Shown one piece after another: positions 1-7,942 of a DNA stretch of 64,000 nt. The notes under the pieces are model-generated. The model saw only the letters and a program-made list of their open reading frames with translations. It was not told where the DNA came from and ran no database searches. A program made the position numbers and the translations under genes. Numbering within the stretch: the first letter of the stretch is position 1; each line of letters starts with the position of its first letter. The DNA lies in assembly GCF_902506435.1 (NCBI RefSeq), contig NZ_LR733215.1:1574097-1638096 (forward strand), read 5' to 3'. This DNA comes from Nocardioides sp. AX2bis. GTDB lineage: Bacteria > Actinomycetota > Actinomycetes > Propionibacteriales > Nocardioidaceae.

Positions 1-97
1 CCCTAGTGACCCGGGTCCTCGCGTCCACACAATCCACCCCCCACCACCACCATCAGGAGCACAGCTGCTGGGTGCGTGTGTGTGGAGGGGTCATAGA
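1..97 (+). other. spacer upstream of 5S rRNA
   Basis: No gene is seen here. Its position directly before a 5S rRNA suggests the 23S-5S spacer of an rRNA operon, with the 23S gene lying just outside the window. That placement is inferred from the usual 16S-23S-5S order. Confidence 0.6.
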
Positions 98-216
98 GTT
101 ACGGCGGCCATAGCGAGAGGGAAACACCCGGTCCCATCCCGAACCCGGAAGTTAAGCCTCTCAGCGCCGATGGTACTGCAACCGCGAGGCTGTGGGAGAC
201 TAGGACGCCGCCGGAC
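98..216 (+). rRNA. rrf: 5S ribosomal RNA
   Basis: The stretch carries the typical 5S landmarks: the helix I strand GTTACGGCGG at the 5' end, the loop sequence CCCGAACCCGGAAGTTAAG in the middle, GATGGTACTG, and GGGAGACTAGGACGCCGCCG closing the first helix. Length is about 119 nt, as expected. A strong hairpin follows at once and ends the operon. The ends are set by helix I pairing and may be off by 1-3 nt. Confidence 0.95.
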
Positions 217-226
217 AACTTTTTGC

Positions 227-256
227 AAGAGGCCATCGGGCAACCGATGGCCTCTT
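227..256 (+). terminator. rRNA operon terminator
   Basis: A perfect 13-bp stem (AAGAGGCCATCGG against CCGATGGCCTCTT) closes on a GCAA tetraloop of the GNRA type, 10 nt after the 5S gene. It is followed only by a weak T stretch, as is usual in actinobacteria. Confidence 0.85.
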
Positions 257-309
257 CGCATTTCGGCACATCTGGACACAGCAGCACCCAACATCACAGA
301 GGAGACGTC

Positions 310-1257
310 GTGGTCGAGCAACGACGCGGCCCGCGATCGGGCAGTACGAACTCCGGCGCACGGACCGGACGAGGATCCGACGACCGCCCGGGGCGGGGAT
401 CCGACGACCGACGTGGTCGGCCCAGCGACGACCGTCGTGGCGGCGGCCAGCGCCCCACCGGCAACCGGGACAAGCGGTCCGACGACCGCAAGAAGCCCGA
501 GGAGAAGCCGGCACGCATCCGGCGCACCCCCGAGGACCAGGCGATCTACGACGGTCCCGACCTGCCTGACGTCGTGACGGGCAAGGAGCTGGACCGGTCG
601 GTGACCGGGCAGCTGAAGGGTCTCCCCGAGAAGCTCGCGGCCCGGGTGGCACGCCACCTCGCCGCCGCCGGGATGGTCATCGACGACGACCCCGAGCTGG
701 CGTACCGGCACGCTCTCGCAGCCCGTGCTCGGGCGCCCCGGATCGCCGTCGTGCGTGAGGCCGCCGGTGAGGCGGCCTACGCCGCCGGGCACTACGCCGA
801 GGCGCTCTCCGACCTCCGCGCGGCGAAGCGCCTCAACGGTGCGACCGCGTACCTGCCGATCATGGCCGACTGCCACCGCGCCCTCGGCCAGCCGGAGCAG
901 GCGCTGAAGCTCTCGAAGAGCCCCGGCGTGGCGAACTTCGCCCCCGAGGCGCGTGCCGAGATGACGATCGTCGAGGCGGGAGCCCGTCGCGACATGGGTC
1001 AGCTCGACGCCGCCCTCCGGGTGCTCGAGCAGGCGCCGATCAACTCGCAGAACCGGTCCGCCTGGGTCGTGCGCCTGCGGTACGCCTACGCCGACACCCT
1101 GGTCGCCGCCGGGCAGCAGCGGGAGGCGCTCGAGTGGTTCCACCGCACCCACGCGATCGACGCCGACCAGCTCACCGACGCCGAGGCGCGTGCCGCCGAG
1201 CTCGAGCGCCGGCGTGACGACGAGACCGGGCGTCCGCCGGTGGCGACCGAGGACTGA
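310..1257 (+). CDS. TPR-repeat protein with disordered N terminus
   Basis: A 315-residue protein beginning VEQRRGPRSG. The GTG start was chosen because AGAGGAG lies just upstream; the frame is open further back but there overlaps the rRNA terminator. Residues 1-75 are Arg/Gly/Asp-rich with repeated GSDDRRGR-like units and look disordered. The rest is helical with TPR-like pairs such as EAAYAAGHYAEALSDLRAAKR and ALGQPEQALKL. Similar actinobacterial proteins follow rRNA operons. The function is unknown; a protein-protein or RNA-associated role would fit the basic tail but is inference. It is not obviously part of an operon. Confidence 0.85.
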   Translation: MVEQRRGPRSGSTNSGARTGRGSDDRPGRGSDDRRGRPSDDRRGGGQRPTGNRDKRSDDRKKPEEKPARIRRTPEDQAIYDGPDLPDVVTGKELDRSVTGQLKGLPEKLAARVARHLAAAGMVIDDDPELAYRHALAARARAPRIAVVREAAGEAAYAAGHYAEALSDLRAAKRLNGATAYLPIMADCHRALGQPEQALKLSKSPGVANFAPEARAEMTIVEAGARRDMGQLDAALRVLEQAPINSQNRSAWVVRLRYAYADTLVAAGQQREALEWFHRTHAIDADQLTDAEARAAELERRRDDETGRPPVATED

Positions 1258-1264
1258 CCGGAGG

Positions 1265-1876
1265 TCAGCGCGGTGTCCCGGGGGGCAGCACCCGGACCCG
1301 GACGGGTGCGCCCGCCTGCCGGGCGCCGCGGCGCACGCCCTCGGTGAACGTGATCCTCACGGGGTCGATCAGGGCGACGGTGGCGCCGCTTCCGGTGACC
1401 TGGAGCATCAGCTCGTCCTCCGGTCCGAGGTCGGTTCCGGCCGGGTCGACGATGTCGCGGCACGACCCGTCCGGCGCGGTGGTGACGTCCACGTCGCCAC
1501 CGACGCACACGAGGGGCTGGACGGCGATCTCGCGGGTGCTCGTGACATCGACCTGGACCCCGCGCACGTCCAGCGACCGGCCGGCGTCCTCGTCGAGGGT
1601 GTACACGCCGAGGTAGACCGGTTGTCCTGACGGCACCGTGGCCGTCACGGGCGTCTCCTGGACCGCCAGTGGCGGGGGAGTGGTGACGTAGTAGCCGGCG
1701 GACGTCGCCAGCGCCACCACCAGCATCGGCAGCACGACCCCCAGGGTCTGAGGGCGGCGTGAGAGCCGCAGCGACGGGGACGGGGCCACAGCACGCAGGG
1801 TAGGCCACGGTGTCGGTCCCAGGACGTCGACGCGTACTGGTCGAGACCACTGGCGCGCACGGGGCGCATGGGACAC
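1265..1876 (-). CDS. membrane-anchored extracytoplasmic protein of unknown function
   Basis: A 203-residue product converging on the TPR gene with only 7 bp between the stops. It has a basic N-terminal segment of about 45 residues, then one hydrophobic segment (LGVVLPMLVVALATSAGYYV), then a beta-rich domain with DGSC and GTDLGPEDELML. This fits a type II membrane anchor with the C-terminal domain outside. The family is not recognised. The GTG start is uncertain; later GTG codons would still keep the membrane segment. Confidence 0.65.
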   Translation of the reverse strand: MSHAPRARQWSRPVRVDVLGPTPWPTLRAVAPSPSLRLSRRPQTLGVVLPMLVVALATSAGYYVTTPPPLAVQETPVTATVPSGQPVYLGVYTLDEDAGRSLDVRGVQVDVTSTREIAVQPLVCVGGDVDVTTAPDGSCRDIVDPAGTDLGPEDELMLQVTGSGATVALIDPVRITFTEGVRRGARQAGAPVRVRVLPPGTPR

Positions 1877-1955
1877 AATGGACCCACAACTACATGGTCG
1901 TCATTCGAACCACCAGGTCGTGCGAGTCCGCTGGGGAAGGCGTTCCTCGCGCCGA

Positions 1956-1973
1956 GGTGGGAGATCTCCCACC
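1956..1973. promoter_or_regulatory. perfect 18-bp palindrome before DUF3145
   Basis: GGTGGGAGATCTCCCACC is a perfect palindrome ending 20 bp before the ATG of the DUF3145 gene. It could be an operator or, in the mRNA, a hairpin just ahead of the ribosome-binding site. Which of the two cannot be told from sequence. Confidence 0.5.
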
Positions 1974-1993
1974 GTGACCGATGGAGGACAGCG

Positions 1994-2512
1994 ATGACGA
2001 CATCCAGCTCAGTGCGGGTGCCTGCCCGAGGCGTGCTCTACGTCCACTCGGCGCCCTCGGCACTGTGCCCCCACATCGAGTGGGCCGTCGGAGGCGTGCT
2101 CGGTGTTGCGGTCAACCCCTCGTGGACCCCGCAGCCCGCCCAGGCCGGGAGCCACCGGGCAGAGCTCTCGTGGACCGGCGACGTCGGTGCCGCCGCGCGG
2201 ATGGTGTCGGCGCTGCGGGGGTGGGACCACCTCCGCTTCGAGGTCACCGAGGACGCGACAGCGGGTGGTGAGGGTGCCAGGTACTCCTCCACGCCGTCCC
2301 TCGGCGTCTTCCACGCCGTCACCGGCGTGCACGGCGACATCCTCATCCCCGAGGACCGGCTCAAGGCCGCCGTGGTGAAGTCCTCGCTCGGTGAGACGAC
2401 GCTCGAGCTCGAGGTGGACAAGCTGCTCGGGAAGCCGTGGGACGACGAGCTCGAGACCTTCCGCCACGCCGGCGAGGGAGCTCCCGTCCGCTGGTTGCAC
2501 CAGGTCGTCTAG
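1994..2512 (+). CDS. DUF3145 family protein
   Basis: A 172-residue protein starting MTTSSSVRVPARGVLYVHSA. The ATG was chosen over earlier in-frame codons because TGGAGGA lies 7 nt upstream and the family begins here. It matches DUF3145, an actinobacteria-specific family of about 165 residues (motifs CPHIEWAVGG, LSWTGDVGAAARMVSALRGW, LGVFHAVTGVHGDI). The function is unknown. It converges on the fatty-acid operon, a neighbourhood I recall for this family in other actinobacteria, so a link to lipid metabolism is plausible but unproved. Confidence 0.9.
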   Translation: MTTSSSVRVPARGVLYVHSAPSALCPHIEWAVGGVLGVAVNPSWTPQPAQAGSHRAELSWTGDVGAAARMVSALRGWDHLRFEVTEDATAGGEGARYSSTPSLGVFHAVTGVHGDILIPEDRLKAAVVKSSLGETTLELEVDKLLGKPWDDELETFRHAGEGAPVRWLHQVV

Positions 2513-2558
2513 TCGCCTCCCTGGGCCGCCGCGCCGGCGGCCCAGGCAAGCCGCTCGT

Positions 2559-4010
2559 TCAGAGCGGGATGTTGCCGTGGTGGCCGCGGCGGACGCCGTC
2601 GGTCTGCACCGCCTCGTCGATGGCCTTCGCGATGGACGACCTCGTCAGCGCGGGGTCGACGACCTCGTCGACGACCCCGATCTCCACGGCCCGCTCGACG
2701 CCACCCGCGAGGCGCTCGTGCTCGGCGGCCAGCTCGGCCTCGACCTGGGCGCGCAGGTCCGGGGCGACCTCGGCGAGCTTGCGGCGGTGCAGGATCCGTA
2801 CGGCGGCCACCGCGCCCATCACGGCCACCTCGGCCCCGGGCCAGGCCAGCACCCGGGTGGCGCCGAGGGAGCGCGCGTTCATGGCGATGTAGGCGCCGCC
2901 GTAGGTCTTGCGGGTCACCAGGGTGACCCGGGGGACCACGCACTCAGCGAAGGCGTGCAGGAGCTTCGCCCCGCGCCGGACGACGCCGTCCCACTCCTGA
3001 CCGACGCCGGGCAGGTAGCCGGGGACGTCCACCAGCACGACGAGCGGCACGCCCAGCGCGTCGCACAGCCGCACGAACCGCGAGGCCTTCTCGGCCGACA
3101 GCGAGTCCAGGCAGCCGCCGAGGCGCAGCGGGTTGTTGGCCACGACGCCGACGGTGCGGCCGCCGAGTCGGCCGAGGGTGGTCACGATGTTCGGTGCCCA
3201 GCGCGCGTGCAGCTCCTGCGCGGTCCCCTCGTCGAGCAGGCCGTCGACGAGCGGGTGCACGTCGTAGGCCCGCTTGCGCGACTCCGGCAGCAGGGCCTCG
3301 AGGTCGCGGTCGACCACGTCGGTGAGGCGCAGGCTGCCCTGCGTGCCGAGCAGGTGGGCGATGGTGCGCGCCTTGTCGAGCGCCTCGCGCTCGGACTCGG
3401 TGAGGACGTGCACGACGCCGGAGCGGCGACCGTGCGGCTCGGGCCCGCCGAGACGGAGCATGTCGACGGCCTCGCCGGTGACCGAGCGGACCACGTCAGG
3501 GCCGGTCACGAAGATCCTGCCCTCGGGCCCGAGGATCACCACGTCGGTGAGCGCCGGGCCGTACGCGGCCCCGCCGGCGGCCGGGCCGAGGACGACCGAG
3601 ATCTGGGGGATCACCCCGGACGCCTGCGTCATCACCGCGAAGATCCGGCCCACGGCGTGCAGGGACAGCACGCCCTCGGCCAGGCGGGCGCCGCCCGAGT
3701 GCCAGAGCCCGATGATCGGCACGCCGTCGGTGATCGCCCGGTGGTAGGCGTCGACCACGACGCGGCAGCCGTCGTCACCCATGGCGCCGCCCATCACGGT
3801 GGCGTCGGAGCAGAAGGCGACGACGTCGGTGCCGTCGACGCGCCCGCGAGCGGCGAGCATGCCGGACTCGTCGAACTCGGAGAGGAGCTCGCACGTCCCG
3901 TCGTCGAGCAGCGCCTCGAGGCGCAGGAGCGGGTTGCGGGGGTCCTCCTCGCGCGGCAGCTTCGGCGGCTTGCCGCTCGGGGCGGGTGCGGGGTTCGCGA
4001 CCTGCGTCAT
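2559..4010 (-). CDS. accD: acyl-CoA carboxylase beta (carboxyltransferase) subunit
   Basis: A 483-residue carboxyltransferase subunit. It moves CO2 from biotin on the alpha subunit to acetyl- or propionyl-CoA, giving malonyl- or methylmalonyl-CoA. Visible blocks: N-terminal carboxyltransferase half with FCSDATVMGGAMG, LWHSGGARLAEGV and LGPAAGGAAYGPALTD; C-terminal half with VPLVVLVDVPGYLPGVGQE and RKTYGGAYIAMN. The stop of fabF and this ATG share one base (TGATG), so the two are translationally coupled. It is the last gene of the fatty-acid operon, in the place of mycobacterial accD6, which suggests malonyl-CoA supply. Acetyl versus propionyl preference cannot be decided here. Confidence 0.95.
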   Translation of the reverse strand: MTQVANPAPAPSGKPPKLPREEDPRNPLLRLEALLDDGTCELLSEFDESGMLAARGRVDGTDVVAFCSDATVMGGAMGDDGCRVVVDAYHRAITDGVPIIGLWHSGGARLAEGVLSLHAVGRIFAVMTQASGVIPQISVVLGPAAGGAAYGPALTDVVILGPEGRIFVTGPDVVRSVTGEAVDMLRLGGPEPHGRRSGVVHVLTESEREALDKARTIAHLLGTQGSLRLTDVVDRDLEALLPESRKRAYDVHPLVDGLLDEGTAQELHARWAPNIVTTLGRLGGRTVGVVANNPLRLGGCLDSLSAEKASRFVRLCDALGVPLVVLVDVPGYLPGVGQEWDGVVRRGAKLLHAFAECVVPRVTLVTRKTYGGAYIAMNARSLGATRVLAWPGAEVAVMGAVAAVRILHRRKLAEVAPDLRAQVEAELAAEHERLAGGVERAVEIGVVDEVVDPALTRSSIAKAIDEAVQTDGVRRGHHGNIPL

Positions 4011-5248
4011 CAGACGCTCCCGAAGACCACGGCGACGTTGGCGCCGCCGAAGCCGAAGGAGTTGTTCAGCGCCGCGGCGTCGCCGACGGGCAGGTCGCGC
4101 GGCTTCGTGGCGATGTCCAGGTCGACCTCGGGGTCGAGGTCGTCGAGGTTGATCGTCGGCGGGACGGTGCGGTGGCTCAGGGCGAGCACGGTGGCGATCG
4201 CCTCCAGCGCGCCGGCTCCGCCCAGCAGGTGGCCGGTCATCGACTTCGTGCTGGTCACGACGACCTCGGAGGCGTGCGCGCCCAGGGTGGCGTGCAGCAT
4301 CAGGCCCTCGGCGATGTCGCCCTTGGGCGTCGAGGTGGCGTGCGCGTTGACGTGCACGATCGACTCGGCGTCCACGTCGGACTCGTGCAGCGCGCGGAGG
4401 ATGGCGCGCGACCCGCCCCGACCGGCCGGGTCGGGCTGCGCGATGTCGTGGGAGTCGGCGGTGATGCCGGCGCCGAGGACCTCGGCGTAGATGCGGGCGC
4501 CACGGGCCTTGGCGTGCTCCTCGGACTCCAGCACCAGCACGCCGGCGCCCTCGCCGAGCACGAACCCGTCGCGCCCGGTGTCCCAGGGCCGCGAGACCGT
4601 GGTGGGGTCGCCCGCGTTCTTCGACAGCGCCATCATGTTCGCGAAGGCGGCCATCGGCAGCGGGTGGATGGCGGCCTCGGTGCCGCCGGCGAGGACGACG
4701 TCGGCACGACCCAGACGGATCTGGTCGACCGCGAGGCTGATCGCCTCGTTGCCGGAGGCGCACGCCGACACGGGGGTGTTCACCGCGGCACGGGCGCCGA
4801 CGTACAGGCTGATGTTGGCAGCGGGCGCGTTGGGCATCAGCATCGGCACGGCCAGCGGCGACACCCGTCGCGGGCCCTTCTCGATCAGGCTGTCGTAGTT
4901 GGAGAGCAGGGTGTTGACCCCGCCGATCCCGGAGGCCATCGCCACGCCGAGCCGGTCGTGGTCGATCTCGGCACCCTCGAGGCCGCTGTCGCGCCAGGCC
5001 TCCATCGCGGCGACCATCGCCAGCTGGGTCGAGCGGTCGTAGCGGCGCGCCTTGACGCGCTCCAGGACCTCGGTCGGCTCGACCGCGACGCGCGCGGCGA
5101 TCTTGACCGGGAGGTCCTCGGCCCATTCCTCGGTCAGGGCGCGGACGCCGGACCGCCCCGCCAACAGACCCTCCCAGGTGGAGGCCACGTCACCGCCGAG
5201 GGGACTGGTGGTCCCCATCCCGGTGACCACGACACGTGTGCGGCTCAT
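4010..5248 (-). CDS. fabF: beta-ketoacyl-ACP synthase II
   Basis: A 412-residue condensing enzyme that extends acyl chains with malonyl-ACP in type II fatty-acid synthesis. The Cys-His-His triad is complete: C163 in VSACASGNEA, H303 in VNAHATSTPKGD and H340 in STKSMTGHLLGG. The glycine-rich tail NNSFGFGGANVAVVF is typical. Length is normal. It lies 63 bp after acpP and overlaps accD by one base. In mycobacteria this place is held by kasA/kasB; here there is a single copy. Confidence 0.97.
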   Translation of the reverse strand: MSRTRVVVTGMGTTSPLGGDVASTWEGLLAGRSGVRALTEEWAEDLPVKIAARVAVEPTEVLERVKARRYDRSTQLAMVAAMEAWRDSGLEGAEIDHDRLGVAMASGIGGVNTLLSNYDSLIEKGPRRVSPLAVPMLMPNAPAANISLYVGARAAVNTPVSACASGNEAISLAVDQIRLGRADVVLAGGTEAAIHPLPMAAFANMMALSKNAGDPTTVSRPWDTGRDGFVLGEGAGVLVLESEEHAKARGARIYAEVLGAGITADSHDIAQPDPAGRGGSRAILRALHESDVDAESIVHVNAHATSTPKGDIAEGLMLHATLGAHASEVVVTSTKSMTGHLLGGAGALEAIATVLALSHRTVPPTINLDDLDPEVDLDIATKPRDLPVGDAAALNNSFGFGGANVAVVFGSV

Positions 5249-5311
5249 GGTTGGTCGACTCCTCGTGGTGCTGTGCTGGTGAGAGGGTGGTGGGGGCGGT
5301 CCGGCAGGGCC

Positions 5312-5557
5312 TCAGCCCTGGGCGCGCTCGATGTAGGCCACGGCGTCGCCGACGGTCTTGAGGTTCTTGACCTCCTCGTCGGGGATGGTCACCCCGAACT
5401 TCTCCTCGCAGGCCACGACGATCTCGACCATCGAGAGCGAGTCGACGTCGAGGTCGTCGATGAAGGACTTGTCCAGCTGGACGTGGGCGGTGTCGGTGCC
5501 GGCGACCTCGTTGGTGATCTCGGCGAGGTCGGCGCGGATCTCTTCGGTGGTGGCCAT
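5312..5557 (-). CDS. acpP: acyl carrier protein
   Basis: An 81-residue acidic carrier protein that holds growing acyl chains on a 4'-phosphopantetheine arm. The attachment serine is S40 in DLDVDSLSMVEIV. Helix II and the closing LKTVGDAVAYIE match the family. It sits between fabH and fabF, as in Streptomyces. Confidence 0.97.
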   Translation of the reverse strand: MATTEEIRADLAEITNEVAGTDTAHVQLDKSFIDDLDVDSLSMVEIVVACEEKFGVTIPDEEVKNLKTVGDAVAYIERAQG

Positions 5558-5640
5558 CTCTGGTGTCTCCTTCGTGGTGGGGGTCGTGCGGGAACTCGGT
5601 GGGTCGACGCGGGTCGCGCCGAGGGGTCGGCCGGCGCCGG

Positions 5641-6651
5641 TCAGGGCAGCCGGACGACCTGGGCGGCGTAGGCCAGGCCTGCGCCGAAGGCGATGAGCAG
5701 GGCGAGGTCGCCGCTCTTCGCGTCGCCCTCGTCGTACATCCGGGCCAGGGCGAGCGGGATCGAGGCCGCCGAGGTGTTGCCCTGCTCGGCGATGTCGCGC
5801 GCGATCCGTACCCCGGCGGGCAGCTTCATCGCCCGTGCCATGGCGTCGGTGATGCGCATGTTGGCCTGGTGGGGCACGAAGCAGTCGAGCTGGTCGGGGG
5901 TGACCCCCGCGCGGTCCATGGCCTCGCGGCCGATCTTGGCCATCGCGAAGGAGGCCCAGCGGAAGACCGCGTTGCCCTGCATCACCAGGTGCGGGATCAC
6001 GGGCTCCTCGGCCACGAGCACGTCGCGCCAGTCCTCGCGCTGCCGGATCAGGTCGTACTGCTCACCGTCGGAGCCCCAGACGACCGGACCGACGCCGGCG
6101 ACGTCGCTGGGTCCCATCACCATGGCGCCGGCGCCGTCGGCGAAGATGAAGGCGCTGCCGCGGTCGTCGGGGTTGGTGATCTCGGAGAGCTTCTCCACCC
6201 CGATCACCAGCACGTGGCGGGCGCTGCCGGCCCGGATGAAGTCGGCAGCCATCGCGACGCCGTGGCAGAAGCCGGCGCAGGCCGCGGACACGTCGAACGC
6301 GGCCGCCTGCTCGGTGCCGAGCTCGTGGGCGATCAGCGTGGCGACGGCAGGGGTCTGCATCATGTGGCTGATGGTGGCCACCACGACGCAGTCGATCTGG
6401 GCGGCGTCGATCCCCGCGCGCTCCAGGGCCACGCGGCTCGCGGCGACCGACATCGACTGCACGGTCTCGTCCTCGGTGGCCCAGCGACGCTCCCGGATGC
6501 CCGAGCGCTGCTGCACCCACTCGTCGGTGGAGTCGATGCGCCCGACGATCTCGGAGTTGGGCACCACGCGGGAGGGCCGGTAGGCGCCGAGCCCCAGGAT
6601 GGCGGCGTGGGGGGCGCCCTGGCTGCTGCGCAGCTCCACGGGGCCGCTCAC
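5641..6651 (-). CDS. fabH: beta-ketoacyl-ACP synthase III
   Basis: A 336-residue initiating condensing enzyme, joining an acyl-CoA primer to malonyl-ACP. The Cys-His-Asn triad is present: C125 in VSAACAGFCHG, H261 in FVPHQANMRI and N292 in GNTSAASIP. The GTG start overlaps the fabD stop (GTGA), so the pair is translationally coupled. The N terminus is about 15 residues longer than E. coli FabH. Actinobacterial FabH often prefers branched primers, but specificity cannot be read from sequence alone. Confidence 0.96.
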   Translation of the reverse strand: MSGPVELRSSQGAPHAAILGLGAYRPSRVVPNSEIVGRIDSTDEWVQQRSGIRERRWATEDETVQSMSVAASRVALERAGIDAAQIDCVVVATISHMMQTPAVATLIAHELGTEQAAAFDVSAACAGFCHGVAMAADFIRAGSARHVLVIGVEKLSEITNPDDRGSAFIFADGAGAMVMGPSDVAGVGPVVWGSDGEQYDLIRQREDWRDVLVAEEPVIPHLVMQGNAVFRWASFAMAKIGREAMDRAGVTPDQLDCFVPHQANMRITDAMARAMKLPAGVRIARDIAEQGNTSAASIPLALARMYDEGDAKSGDLALLIAFGAGLAYAAQVVRLP

Positions 6652-7841
6652 GAGGCGCTCCCGGTCGGGTGCAGGCGCAGCAGCGGCTGGCCGGGGGCGA
6701 CCGGGTCGCCGTCCTCGACGAGCCACTCGACGACCTGGCCGCCGTGGGCGGCGGGCACGTCGACGGAGTCGCGGGTGCTGGCGACCCGCCCGATCACGGT
6801 GCCCGCGGCGAGGTGGTCGACGTCGGCCTCCGGCGCGCGGTGGAACATCCCCTTGCTCGGGGAGACGACCATCCGCCAGGTCGGGGTCGAGGCGATCAGC
6901 GACCCCTCGCCGTGGCGGGCGCAGAAGGCGCGGGCGTCGTCGAGCTGGTCGGGGGTCTTGAGCGCGAAGGTCTCGACGCCCTTCAGGTTGCGCTTGACGA
7001 TCCCGGTCAGGGTGCCGGCCGGCGGCATCTCCAGGACGCCGGTGACGCCGAGGTCGCTCATCGTCTCCAGGCACAGGTCCCAGCGCACGGGGCTGGCGAT
7101 CTGGCCCACGATGCGGCGCAGCACCTCGGTGCCGTCGTGGACGACCTGGCCGTCACGGTTGCTGATCACCGCGGTGCGCGGGTCGTGGACCGAGACCGAG
7201 CGGGCCAGGTGCGCCAGCCGGTCCACGGCAGGAGCCATGTGGTGGGTGTGGAAGGCGCCGGCGACCGACAGCGAGGTCAGGCGCGCCTTGGTCGGCGGGT
7301 CGTCGGCGAGGGCGGCCAGCTGCGCGGCGGTGCCGGCGGCGACCACCTGCCCGGGGCCGTTGTCGTTGGCGGGGGTGAGGCCGTGCCGCTCCAGCGTGGC
7401 CAGGACGTCGTCGCGGTCGCCGCCGAGCACGGCGGTCATCCCGGTCGGGGTGGCCGCGGCCGCCTCGGCCATGGCCAGGCCGCGCTCGCGGACCAGGACC
7501 ATCGCCTGCTCCGCCGTCATCACGCGGGCGCCGGCCGCGGCGGCGAGCTCACCCACGCTGTGGCCGGCCACGGCGCCGATCTGGTCGAAGGCGTCGTGCG
7601 GGTGCGGGAAGAGCTCGAGGGCGGCGACCAGTCCGGTGCCGACGAGCAGCGGCTGGGCGACCCGGGTGTCACGGATGGCCTCGGCGTCGGCGTCCGTGCC
7701 GTAGTGGGCGAGGTCGAGCCCGGCCACCACCGACAACCACTCCAGGCGCGACGCGAAGGTCGGGTCCTCGAGCCAGGGGCGGAGGAAACCGGGGGACTGG
7801 GCTCCCTGGCCGGGGGCGACGATGACGAGCACGAGGTCCAC
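6648..7841 (-). CDS. fabD: malonyl-CoA:ACP transacylase with degenerate BCCP-like C-terminal domain
   Basis: A 397-residue protein, about 85 residues longer than usual FabD. Residues 1-310 form the transacylase that loads malonate on ACP: GQGAQ at 11-15, the nucleophile S95 in GHSVGEL, H198 in GAFHTHHM. Residues about 322-392 resemble a biotin carboxyl carrier domain: VVSPSKGMFHRAP matches the SPMVGTFYRAP start of BCCP, and GGQVVEWLVEDGDPVAPGQP the second half. The biotinylated EAMKM stretch is replaced by VASTRDS, with R357 where the lysine should be. The start is a GTG with GAGGGG close upstream; a GTG three codons later is also possible. Confidence 0.93.
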   Translation of the reverse strand: MDLVLVIVAPGQGAQSPGFLRPWLEDPTFASRLEWLSVVAGLDLAHYGTDADAEAIRDTRVAQPLLVGTGLVAALELFPHPHDAFDQIGAVAGHSVGELAAAAGARVMTAEQAMVLVRERGLAMAEAAAATPTGMTAVLGGDRDDVLATLERHGLTPANDNGPGQVVAAGTAAQLAALADDPPTKARLTSLSVAGAFHTHHMAPAVDRLAHLARSVSVHDPRTAVISNRDGQVVHDGTEVLRRIVGQIASPVRWDLCLETMSDLGVTGVLEMPPAGTLTGIVKRNLKGVETFALKTPDQLDDARAFCARHGEGSLIASTPTWRMVVSPSKGMFHRAPEADVDHLAAGTVIGRVASTRDSVDVPAAHGGQVVEWLVEDGDPVAPGQPLLRLHPTGSAS

Positions 7842-7900
7842 TGTCCCCTCATCCGGCGCAGGTGTCGCCTCCGGCGCGAACCAATCTCACCGGGGGACCT

Positions 7901-7917
7901 TTGTGGGGTTCCCACAA
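7901..7917. promoter_or_regulatory. inverted repeat between fasR and fabD, candidate FasR operator
   Basis: TTGTGGG-GTT-CCCACAA is a perfect 7-bp inverted repeat with a 3-bp centre, 60-75 bp upstream of the fabD start in the 101-bp gap after fasR. FasR is known to activate this operon from its promoter. Assigning this repeat as the FasR site is inference from position and symmetry. Confidence 0.55.
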
Positions 7918-7942
7918 CTTCTGGACATCCGGGGCCAGGGTG

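Noticed and set aside
2391-4490. 699-codon plus-strand frame opposite accD and fabF
   Set aside because: It is the antisense shadow of two clearly conserved genes, with biased composition and no family match.
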